DNA from: CAZETJ01 sp964514575
GTDB taxonomy: Bacteria; Patescibacteriota; Saccharimonadia; Saccharimonadales; UBA10212
Assembly (NCBI GenBank): GCA_964514575.1
Contig: CAZETJ010000021.1
Span: forward strand, 1-5,272
Direction: 5' to 3'
DNA length: 5,272 nt
Both the position numbers and the translations under genes were made by a program. Shown piece by piece: positions 1-5,096 of the stretch; positions within the stretch are counted from its first letter, which is position 1, and the number at the start of each line of letters is the position of its first letter. Below the pieces are notes generated by a model. It was given only the letters and a program-made list of their open reading frames with translations. It made no database searches and was not told where the DNA came from.

Positions 1-2
1 GC

Positions 3-341
3 GGCAATCGTGAAGAACGCGAGAATGGCGCCATGCTAGGCGTGGCTATAGTGGCCGCCGTTTTGGCGCCGGTCGCGGCAACTTTGCTGCAGCTGGCTAT
101 TTCTCGCCGCCGCGAATATCTGGCTGATGCCACTGGCGCGTTAACGACCCGTTACCCGGAAGGCCTGGCAGATGCTCTAGAAGAAATCGAAAAAACCGGC
201 AGCGTGTTGCGCAAGCAAAACACCTCGACGGCCCATATGTTTTTTGCCAATCCGCTATCCGGACACAGTTTTCTGAATCTTTTTAGCACTCATCCGCCGA
301 TCCAGGCGCGCATCAAAGCGCTGCGGGAAATGAAATTGTGA
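3..341 (+). CDS. htpX: HtpX-type M48 membrane zinc metalloprotease, C-terminal part (5' truncated by window edge)
   Basis: The reading frame is open to the left edge (first full codon at 3), so this is the end of a larger gene; 112 residues are visible of a family usually near 290-300. It matches the C-terminal part of HtpX, a membrane-bound zinc endopeptidase that degrades damaged membrane proteins with its active site on the cytoplasmic side. A hydrophobic helix (VAIVAAVLAPVAATLLQLAI) is followed by SRRREYLADATGA, the M48 signature whose Glu is the third zinc ligand; the HEXXH motif lies upstream of the window. The conserved TRYPEGLADALEEIEK and the C-terminal STHPPIQARIKAL are also characteristic. 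The ATG at 33 is internal, not a start. The stop is TGA at 339-341. The next gene begins 235 bases downstream, after a structured spacer, so HtpX is probably a separate unit. Confidence 0.93.
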   Translation, partial: GNREERENGAMLGVAIVAAVLAPVAATLLQLAISRRREYLADATGALTTRYPEGLADALEEIEKTGSVLRKQNTSTAHMFFANPLSGHSFLNLFSTHPPIQARIKALREMKL

Positions 342-343
342 CC

Positions 344-367
344 TTACTTTTGTTCCGACAAAAGTAA
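344..367 (+). terminator. Perfect 10-bp hairpin just after the htpX stop (candidate terminator or palindromic repeat end)
   Basis: TTACTTTTGT (344-353) and ACAAAAGTAA (358-367) are exact reverse complements around a TCCG loop. The hairpin starts two bases after the htpX TGA. The stem is A+T rich and is not followed by a run of T, so it is not a canonical intrinsic terminator. The position suits an mRNA 3' end or protection from exonucleases. It may equally be one edge of the larger intergenic element described separately. Confidence 0.5.
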
Positions 368-430
368 TCAAAAGCTCTCGAGCAAGTTCAAAAACTAGAT
401 AGTCGCTCGATCTTTGACATAAGTGAATTT

Positions 431-468
431 GCGGAACTCGTCCGCCAACTGGCGGACTCAAACAGTCC
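431..468 (+). other. Chain of mutually exclusive short hairpins in the spacer
   Basis: GCGGA (431-435) can pair with TCCGC (441-445). Alternatively GTCCGCC (440-446) pairs perfectly with GGCGGAC (451-457) around an AACT loop. GGACT (454-458) can also pair with AGTCC (464-468). Because segments are shared, these stems compete. The middle 7-bp G+C-rich stem should be the most stable. No T-run follows, so this is not a classic terminator. Confidence 0.45.
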
Positions 469-545
469 TCGATTCGGCTTTTGCCTCAGCCCTCGCTCTT
501 TCTGTTTTTGAAACGCTCGAAATAGCAGGACCAAGGAGAGCACAC

Positions 546-576
546 TGGAGAAAAACTGTCTGCTATCGGATATAAT
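546..576 (+). promoter_or_regulatory. Candidate promoter for the membrane protein-ligA-HD operon
   Basis: A consensus -10 box TATAAT lies at 571-576. A weak -35-like TGGAGA lies at 546-551 with a long 19-base spacer, and there is no TGn extension. With this -10 box, transcription would be expected to start about 6-7 bases downstream, near 583, which is the second ATG of the gene. That implies a leaderless transcript or an annotated start that is two codons too early. Confidence rests mainly on the perfect -10 hexamer. Confidence 0.5.
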
Positions 577-1542
577 ATGAGTATGGCAAGACAGGGAGGA
601 AAGAAGTCTTCTACCAGTACCGCGGCTGATAGCATGCCGCGGCAGCGGGCTTTGACCAAAAGGCAGAAGCGGGCTAAGGCTAAAACCGAAAGCCGGACAT
701 TGGCAACGCCGCTCAACAGCTTCCGATTGAGCCTGCAAGTTTTTAAAGTCCTGAGCCGGTTTTGGAAGCCGCTCGGCGGCATTTTGCTGGTCTACTTATT
801 ACTAAATATTTTATTCGCCAGCGGCATCAGCAGCCTGAATAGCACGGTTGCCAGTATAAAATCTGATTTGAATAACTCTGGGGTCCAGGCACATCCGTTA
901 TTAGCTGGGACTACTGGTTTCTTGGTTCTGGCCACCAGCGCCGGAACCTCCAGCTCATCGACGGGCTCAATCTTGCAGGTGATTTTAATTATCGTCGAGA
1001 GTCTGGCTATTATCTGGGCGCTCAGGCATTTGATGGCCGGAAAGCCTATCGGCATCAAGCAGGCTTATTACAATGCTTCGGCTCCGCTAATTCCATTCCT
1101 GCTCGTTTTGGCAATAATCTTTGTGCAGCTACTGCCGCTAAGTATCGGCGCGATAGTTATTAGTGCGATTGTCTCTAGCCTTGGATCGGTAGGAGCTCTC
1201 TGGACTATTTTGTTCGCTGCGATACTGGTGCTATTGGCCGTCTGGTCGCTGTATATGCTCAGCGCTTCAGTTCTGGGGCTTTATATTGTCACGCTGCCGG
1301 ACATGAAACCTTTGACCGCCATCCGCTCGGCCAAGAATCTGGTCCGTTTTAGGCGCTGGTTAGTGATTAGGCGAGTCTTATTTCTGCCGGTATTAATTCT
1401 GGTTGTCCTGGGTGCAGTTATAATTCCGCTAATCCTTTATGCCACTTCGCTCGTGGCGCCAGTCTATTTTGTGCTCGGGGCGCTAGCCTTACTCTTCGCG
1501 CACAGCTATTTGTACAGCCTATATCGGGAGCTGCTTGGATGA
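577..1542 (+). CDS. Polytopic membrane protein of unknown function with a basic cytoplasmic N-tail
   Basis: I do not recognise a named family. The 321-residue protein starts with a hydrophilic, strongly basic tail (residues 1-50, with KRQKRAKAK near 29-36). About six hydrophobic segments follow, near 66-84, 130-150, 169-200 (perhaps two), 207-238, 267-290 and 291-313. The stretch 236-262 (IVTLPDMKPLTAIRSAKNLV, then FRRW) resembles the helix-linker pattern of DUF975/YciC and glycerophosphodiesterase membrane-domain proteins, where a Pro-containing segment precedes an Ala-Ile-Arg-Ser amphipathic stretch and a further helix; this is only a fold-level hint. No catalytic motif is visible. ATG 577 is used here, but ATG 583 is a strong alternative because TATAAT ends at 576; only a weak GGA (568-570) serves as ribosome site. 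The stop overlaps the ligA start by 4 bases (ATGA), implying co-transcription and translational coupling. Confidence 0.8.
   Translation: MSMARQGGKKSSTSTAADSMPRQRALTKRQKRAKAKTESRTLATPLNSFRLSLQVFKVLSRFWKPLGGILLVYLLLNILFASGISSLNSTVASIKSDLNNSGVQAHPLLAGTTGFLVLATSAGTSSSSTGSILQVILIIVESLAIIWALRHLMAGKPIGIKQAYYNASAPLIPFLLVLAIIFVQLLPLSIGAIVISAIVSSLGSVGALWTILFAAILVLLAVWSLYMLSASVLGLYIVTLPDMKPLTAIRSAKNLVRFRRWLVIRRVLFLPVLILVVLGAVIIPLILYATSLVAPVYFVLGALALLFAHSYLYSLYRELLG
1526..1530 (+). promoter_or_regulatory. Ribosome binding site for ligA inside the upstream gene
   Basis: GGGAG lies 8 bases before the ligA ATG at 1539. It sits within the last codons of the membrane protein gene and supports this start together with the ATGA overlap. 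It is the clearest Shine-Dalgarno site correctly placed for a start in the window. Confidence 0.6.
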
Positions 1543-3716
1543 GCGCAGGTAGCGCGGCGCAGCGGGCTGCCAAGTTGCGCGAACTCATCAACGACTATCG
1601 CTACAACTACCACGTACTGAACAAATCGATAATGAGCGAGGCCGCCGCTGACAGCCTTAAGCACGAGCTATCGCAAATTGAAGCCGAGCACCCAGATCTT
1701 ATAACTCCCGATTCGCCGACCCAACGGGTAGCTGGCGAGCCTCTGCCGGGCTTTAAAAAAATCCAACACTCTGGCCGCATGCTGAGCCTGAACGATGTGT
1801 TTGACGAAACCGAGCTTAGAGCTTGGGTCGCTCGCACGGCTAAATTGGCCGGCAGTGAAAAGTTTGATTTCTTTGCCGATCTTAAGATGGACGGCCTGGC
1901 ATGCGCACTGGTTTATCAGGACGGCGCTTTAAGCCAGGGAGTCACACGGGGCGACGGTTACGTTGGCGAAGACGTGACCGCCAATATCCGAACTATCGAA
2001 TCGATCCCGCTGCGCCTGCGGGACCCTTCCGAAAGAACAAAAACTTCTGGCTTGGATGCATCGCAAGGCGGCCGCGAGGAGCGGACTGAGGTGTATGACG
2101 AATACGATAAAAGAGCACCGCAGCGGACAACACAGCGAGGCGCCAAGAGCGGTGGCGGAGTTGCCAGCTCTGCTGGCGAGCAGGCTACCGCGGCCAGCAA
2201 GTTTTTGCAGGGCCGAACGGAAATCCGCGGCGAAATCGTCATGTACAAAGACCAGTTCGCCAAGCTTAACGAAGATCGTGAAAAACAAGGCTTGCCCAAA
2301 TTCGCCAACCCGCGAAATCTGGCAGCTGGTACTATCCGCCAGCTCGATCCAAAACTGGTTGCCGGCCGGCCATTGGAATTCCATGCCTACGACATGCTGC
2401 GGGAAAATCCGGACGAGACTCCGACCAACGACTTTATCTATAAAACTATCAGGGAACTGGGCCTAATCACTAATCCGCAGGCCAAAAAACTGGACTCTAT
2501 AGATGGGGTTTTGGAATTTACCAAAACTTGGGAAGACAAGCGCAAGCAGCTGCCGTTCAATACCGACGGCCTGGTTATAAAAATCAACGATCGTAAACTT
2601 CAGGCTCGCCTTGGCGTAGTTGGTAAAGCACCGCGCGGCGCCGTGGCCTTCAAATACCCGGCCGAGCAGGCTACTACCAAGGTCAAGGATATCTTTGTCA
2701 GCATTGGCCGTACCGGAGCCGCCACGCCCGTGGCTATGTTGGAGCCGGTAGTCGTAGCCGGCAGTACGGTGCAAATGGCAACCCTGCACAATGAGGGCGA
2801 GATCCAGCGCAAGGACATTCGTATCGGTGACACGGTCATCGTCCAAAAAGCTGGCGATGTAATCCCAGAAGTAGTTGAGCCGTTGGTCAAACTGCGCGAT
2901 GGATCAGAGCGTAAATTCGTGATGCCAACGCATTGCCCGGATTGCAATACTAAGCTGGCCAAAGCCAAAGAGACTGAAGCCGTCTGGCGCTGTCCTAACG
3001 AGCATTGCCCGTCGCGCGCCTGGAAGCGCGTTGAGCACTTCGCGTCCAAAGCCGCTCTGGATATCGACGGCCTAGGCGAAAAGAACGTTATAGCCTTGAT
3101 TGACGCCGGCCTTATTCGCGACCCGTCCGATCTTTATATGCTCAAAAAAGAGGACGTGCTTAAGCTGGATCGCTTCGCTGAAATCTCCGCTGGCAAGCTA
3201 GTTAAAGCCATCGCTGATAAAAAACATCCATCGTTGCCGCGATTTATTTACGGCTTAGGTATCCGGCACGCCGGCGTCCAGACCGCCATTGATTTGGCTA
3301 GTCGTTTCCATGGCTTGGATAATCTAAGCAAGGCTACCATTGATGAGCTGTCAGAGGTAGAAGGCGTTGGCGAAGTGGTGGCCGAAGCAATCGTCGAGTG
3401 GTTTGAGCAGCCGTCCAACCAAGAGCTTTTAGAAAAATTCGAAAAGTACGGCGTTCATCCGGAAAAGGCCGAGACAGTCCACGGTCCGCTGAGCGATAAG
3501 AATTTTGTGGTTACCGGCAGTTTAGATTCTATGAGCCGCGAAGAAGCAGCTGAGCGTATCCGAGCTCTCGGCGGCACATTCCAAAGTTCGGTTGGCAAAG
3601 ACACCGATTATTTGGTCGCCGGAGCCAATGTTGGCGAGAGCAAACTCAAGAAAGCTCGCGACCTTGGAACTAAGCAAATTGATGAAAAAGAATTACTTAA
3701 CATGTTAAGTAAATGA
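1539..3716 (+). CDS. ligA: NAD-dependent DNA ligase LigA with an inserted segment in the adenylation domain
   Basis: LigA seals 3'-OH/5'-phosphate nicks in replication and repair, using NAD+ to adenylate its active-site lysine. All domains are present: Ia (about 1-70; YNYHV, HPDLITPDSPTQRV), adenylation (71-380; KMDG with Lys116, TRGDG 136-140, EIRGE 228-232, FANPRN, DGLVIK 343-348, FKYPAE 371-376), OB fold (385-455; GRTGAATPV, ATLHN, AGDVIPEVV), zinc finger (Cys466, 469, 485, 490), helix-hairpin-helix repeats (500-640) and BRCT (647-725). At 725 residues it is longer than the usual roughly 670 because about 58 extra residues lie between Leu160 and Glu228. The NAD-binding tyrosine equivalent to E. 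coli Tyr35 is Ala37, and the Glu before motif I is Asp114. The frame is intact and the catalytic core complete, so I expect an active enzyme. It overlaps both neighbours by 4 bases. Confidence 0.98.
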   Translation: MSAGSAAQRAAKLRELINDYRYNYHVLNKSIMSEAAADSLKHELSQIEAEHPDLITPDSPTQRVAGEPLPGFKKIQHSGRMLSLNDVFDETELRAWVARTAKLAGSEKFDFFADLKMDGLACALVYQDGALSQGVTRGDGYVGEDVTANIRTIESIPLRLRDPSERTKTSGLDASQGGREERTEVYDEYDKRAPQRTTQRGAKSGGGVASSAGEQATAASKFLQGRTEIRGEIVMYKDQFAKLNEDREKQGLPKFANPRNLAAGTIRQLDPKLVAGRPLEFHAYDMLRENPDETPTNDFIYKTIRELGLITNPQAKKLDSIDGVLEFTKTWEDKRKQLPFNTDGLVIKINDRKLQARLGVVGKAPRGAVAFKYPAEQATTKVKDIFVSIGRTGAATPVAMLEPVVVAGSTVQMATLHNEGEIQRKDIRIGDTVIVQKAGDVIPEVVEPLVKLRDGSERKFVMPTHCPDCNTKLAKAKETEAVWRCPNEHCPSRAWKRVEHFASKAALDIDGLGEKNVIALIDAGLIRDPSDLYMLKKEDVLKLDRFAEISAGKLVKAIADKKHPSLPRFIYGLGIRHAGVQTAIDLASRFHGLDNLSKATIDELSEVEGVGEVVAEAIVEWFEQPSNQELLEKFEKYGVHPEKAETVHGPLSDKNFVVTGSLDSMSREEAAERIRALGGTFQSSVGKDTDYLVAGANVGESKLKKARDLGTKQIDEKELLNMLSK
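2019..2219 (+). other. Extra segment within ligA (residues 161-227)
   Basis: In E. coli LigA about 9 residues link IPLKL to EVRGE; here 67 residues (161-227) link IPLRL to EIRGE. The extra stretch is hydrophilic and low in complexity, rich in Arg, Gly, Ser, Ala, Thr and Gln (GGREERTEVYDEYDKR near 177-192; GAKSGGGVASSAGEQATAAS near 201-220), and is probably a flexible surface loop. It is far too short for an intein and has no splice-junction residues. The flanking ligase motifs are undisturbed and the frame is preserved. Confidence 0.8.
2067..2144. repeat. Imperfect palindrome inside the ligA insertion (possible protein-embedded repeat element)
   Basis: CTGAGGTG (2086-2093) pairs with CACCGCAG (2116-2123) with one mismatch. 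GGCG (2067-2070) and CGCC (2141-2144) can close the outside, and GTAT (2093-2096) with ATAC (2102-2105) can form a small alternative inner stem. A second hairpin GCCAGC-TCT-GCTGGC lies nearby at 2163-2177. This is compatible with a palindromic mobile element inserted in frame, as described for Rickettsia palindromic elements. Only one copy is visible, so repetition is not shown. Confidence 0.35.
3693..3712. promoter_or_regulatory. 20-bp perfect palindrome abutting the HD gene start
   Basis: TTACTTAACA (3693-3702) is followed directly by its exact reverse complement TGTTAAGTAA (3703-3712), and the HD gene's ATG begins at 3713. The palindrome lies in the last codons of ligA (Leu-Leu-Asn-Met-Leu-Ser and part of Lys). 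As DNA it resembles a dimeric-repressor operator. As RNA it could form a 6-bp stem with an 8-base loop just before the start codon. No Shine-Dalgarno sequence is seen at this junction. Confidence 0.45.
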
Positions 3717-4369
3717 GCAACGAAGAACTGGTTTCCAGAACCGCCGCTTTCGTCAAAGATAAATTCAAGGATGAGTCATCCGGCCACGACTGGTGGCATA
3801 TCTACAGAGTCTGGCAACTAGCCAAACGGATCGCGGCCAAAGAGAAGGGTGCCAACATTCTGGTCGTAGAGCTGGGCGCTCTGCTACACGACATCGCAGA
3901 CTTCAAGTTTCACGGCAATGACCTAGAAGCCGGGCCAAAAGCAGCCAGGGTGTGGCTGGCTAAAGCAGGGGCTGACGACCAGGTCATTTTGGCGGTCGAG
4001 GATATTGTTAGAAACGTTTCTTTCAAGGGCGCCAAAATCGAGAATAAATTTAAGAGTATTGATGGCCAAATTGTCCACGACGCCGATAAGCTGGACGCTA
4101 TCGGCGCAATCGGCATCGCCAGGGTTTTTGCTTACTCTGGTTTTAACGGCAACCTAATACACGATCCCGACAGGAAAGTTTTAGATTTTAAAACTTTCGA
4201 AGAGTATGCCAACTACAAATCAACGAGCATAAACCACTTCTACGAAAAATTGTTGCTGCTCAAAGATCGGATGCTGACAAAAACGGGTAATCAAATGGCT
4301 GCCCGCCGGCATGAATATATGGAAAATTATCTTAAAGAGTTTTATACAGAGTGGGACGGCAAGCTATAA
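3713..4369 (+). CDS. HD-domain phosphohydrolase, YedJ-like
   Basis: This 218-residue soluble protein belongs to the HD superfamily of metal-dependent phosphohydrolases and resembles E. coli YedJ. Visible metal-binding residues are His29 in GHDWWHIYRVW (25-34 region), the His59-Asp60 doublet in GALLHDIADFKF, and Asp123 in IVHDADKLDAIGAIGIARVF. The C-terminal half carries the subfamily's INHFYEKLLLLKDRMLT stretch and the conserved Arg/His-rich helix before the end. The substrate is not known for certain; nucleotides or other phosphorylated metabolites are typical of the superfamily. It starts inside the ligA stop (ATGA overlap) with no Shine-Dalgarno site, so it is probably translated by coupling to ligA. 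Its TAA stop is part of a TATAAT box that likely drives the tRNA gene. Length and motifs suggest an intact enzyme. Confidence 0.92.
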   Translation: MSNEELVSRTAAFVKDKFKDESSGHDWWHIYRVWQLAKRIAAKEKGANILVVELGALLHDIADFKFHGNDLEAGPKAARVWLAKAGADDQVILAVEDIVRNVSFKGAKIENKFKSIDGQIVHDADKLDAIGAIGIARVFAYSGFNGNLIHDPDRKVLDFKTFEEYANYKSTSINHFYEKLLLLKDRMLTKTGNQMAARRHEYMENYLKEFYTEWDGKL

Positions 4370-4370
4370 T
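4343..4370 (+). promoter_or_regulatory. Candidate promoter of the tRNA-Ala gene, overlapping the HD gene stop
   Basis: TATACA (4343-4348, 4 of 6 matches to the -35 consensus) is separated by 16 bases from a perfect TATAAT -10 (4365-4370). The expected start near 4377 would give a leader of only about six bases before the tRNA 5' end at 4383. The -10 box shares bases with the HD stop codon (4367-4369). Confidence 0.6.
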
Positions 4371-4382
4371 TAGTTCCGACAA

Positions 4383-4459
4383 GGGGCATTAGCTCAGCTG
4401 GCTAGAGCGCCGCATTCGCATTGCGGAGGCCGGCGGTTCGACTCCGCCATGCTCCACCA
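4383..4459 (+). tRNA. tRNA-Ala (anticodon CGC), CCA encoded
   Basis: A complete 77-base cloverleaf can be drawn. The acceptor stem GGGGCAT/ATGCTCC (4383-4389 / 4449-4455) includes the G3-U70 wobble pair that marks alanine tRNAs for AlaRS. The D arm is GCTC/GAGC (4392-4395 / 4405-4408) with GG in the loop. The anticodon stem is CCGCA/TGCGG (4410-4414 / 4422-4426) with loop TTCGCAT, giving anticodon CGC at 4417-4419. The variable loop has 5 bases. The T arm is GGCGG/CCGCC with loop TTCGACT. The discriminator A is followed by CCA at 4457-4459. It decodes GCG codons. All stems are fully paired and no intron is present. Confidence 0.97.
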
Positions 4460-4467
4460 TATTAGCC

Positions 4468-4476
4468 TGGTATTAT
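4468..4476 (+). promoter_or_regulatory. Extended -10 promoter candidate for the VKOR gene
   Basis: TGG followed by TATTAT forms a TGn-extended -10 element (5 of 6 matches in the hexamer). No -35 box is visible upstream, where the sequence is the end of the tRNA. The ATG at 4483 lies exactly six bases after the hexamer, where transcription should begin. This predicts a leaderless mRNA and fits the absence of a Shine-Dalgarno site. Read-through from the tRNA promoter is an alternative. Confidence 0.45.
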
Positions 4477-4482
4477 TAATTG

Positions 4483-5091
4483 ATGATCAAAACAGATAAA
4501 TCCAAATGGACTTTGGAAAAGGTGCTGCCCTGGCTGTTTTTGATCGGCGGCATTATTGTGGTCATCGCTTCCACCGCTTTATCCGTCGAGGTCTTTAACC
4601 GCCTGAAAAACCCGCATTACGTGCCAGTCTGCAATCTTAACCCAATTTTAAGTTGTACTAGTGTGGCCGATAGCAATCAGGCCCACGCCTTTGGCTTTCC
4701 TAATTATTTTCTCGGCATCGCTGGCTATGCGGCCTTATCGACTATTGGCGCGGCTATGCTGGCAGGCGCAAGGTTCAAGCGTTGGTTTTGGAAGTCGGTA
4801 GAGGCCGGAGTAATTTTTGCGTTCTTATTCATGAGCTGGCTGCAGTTTGAAACACTGTATCGAATCGGGGCATTGTGTCTTTTCTGCATGGTGCTGTGGG
4901 TTTTTACTGGCCCGATATTTTGGTACACGACGCTCTTTAATCTGCGTGCCGGCAACATCAAATTGCCCAAAAAGTTCGATAGAGCAGTGGCTTTTGCCCA
5001 GCGCCACCACGCTGACATCCTAATTCTTTGGTATCTGATTCTTATCGTACTGATCGGCCACCGCTTCTGGTACTACTGGAAAACCCTTTAG
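4483..5091 (+). CDS. VKOR-family (vitamin K epoxide reductase-like) disulfide-forming membrane protein
   Basis: Bacterial VKOR proteins pass electrons from a periplasmic or extracytoplasmic thioredoxin-like oxidase to quinone, allowing disulfide formation in secreted proteins. This 202-residue protein has the full set of catalytic cysteines: the loop pair Cys50 and Cys58 (VCNLNPILSCTSV) and the CXXC pair Cys132-Leu-Phe-Cys135 beside the quinone. The HAFGFPNYFLGIAGY stretch (68-82) is the family's typical FGxPN segment leading into a helix. Hydrophobic helices lie near 14-36, 72-93, 103-122, 127-150 and 175-194. No thioredoxin domain is fused, so a separate DsbA-like partner is expected elsewhere. 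ATG 4483 is chosen; a TTG at 4480 directly before it would add one residue. It begins 23 bases after the tRNA and is followed 5 bases later by the next gene, suggesting co-transcription. Confidence 0.93.
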   Translation: MIKTDKSKWTLEKVLPWLFLIGGIIVVIASTALSVEVFNRLKNPHYVPVCNLNPILSCTSVADSNQAHAFGFPNYFLGIAGYAALSTIGAAMLAGARFKRWFWKSVEAGVIFAFLFMSWLQFETLYRIGALCLFCMVLWVFTGPIFWYTTLFNLRAGNIKLPKKFDRAVAFAQRHHADILILWYLILIVLIGHRFWYYWKTL

Positions 5092-5096
5092 TTTAG

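Larger units (their letters stand above)
344..566. repeat. Structured intergenic element with nested inverted repeats
   Basis: No convincing gene fills the spacer between htpX and the next gene. Instead it holds layered inverted repeats. The widest pair is TCGAGC-AAG-TTCAAAAAC (378-395) against GTTTTTGAA-AC-GCTCGA (504-520), with 15 matching positions interrupted by a small internal loop. Inside are short hairpins at 431-468, and on the right ATAGCAG (522-528) pairs with CTGCTAT (560-566). The left edge is the 344-367 hairpin. The overall design resembles a non-autonomous palindromic interspersed repeat (MITE-like or REP-like). I recall similar AAAAGTAA...CAAAAG spacers in other bacterial genomes but cannot verify copies here. 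It could instead be an untranslated leader. Open frames on the minus strand here look spurious. Confidence 0.5.

Noticed and set aside
414..419. Perfect -35-like TTGACA in the spacer
   Set aside because: No -10-like hexamer occurs at 15-19 bases downstream; that region is G+C-rich hairpin sequence.
533..538. Strong Shine-Dalgarno-like AAGGAG
   Set aside because: No ATG, GTG or TTG lies at a suitable distance; the gene start is 38 bases away.
547..558. GGAG followed by an in-frame CTG at 556 as an alternative start for the membrane protein
   Set aside because: CTG starts are rare, and a TATAAT at 571-576 suggests this stretch is upstream of the transcript.
255..782. Minus-strand open frames across the htpX end and the spacer (255-461, 388-738, 486-782)
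   Set aside because: They overlap the htpX end or the following membrane protein, show no recognisable domain, and follow the inverted-repeat DNA; best read as spurious.
2019..2219. Intein or intron in ligA
   Set aside because: The insertion is much too short for an intein, lacks splice-block residues, and keeps the frame.
2056..2466. Plus-strand open frame of 136 codons in another frame within ligA
   Set aside because: It lies wholly inside ligA, whose domains are continuous in its own frame; the alternative translation shows no domain.
2463..3049. Minus-strand open frames opposite ligA
   Set aside because: Shadows of ligA codon structure with no recognisable protein features.
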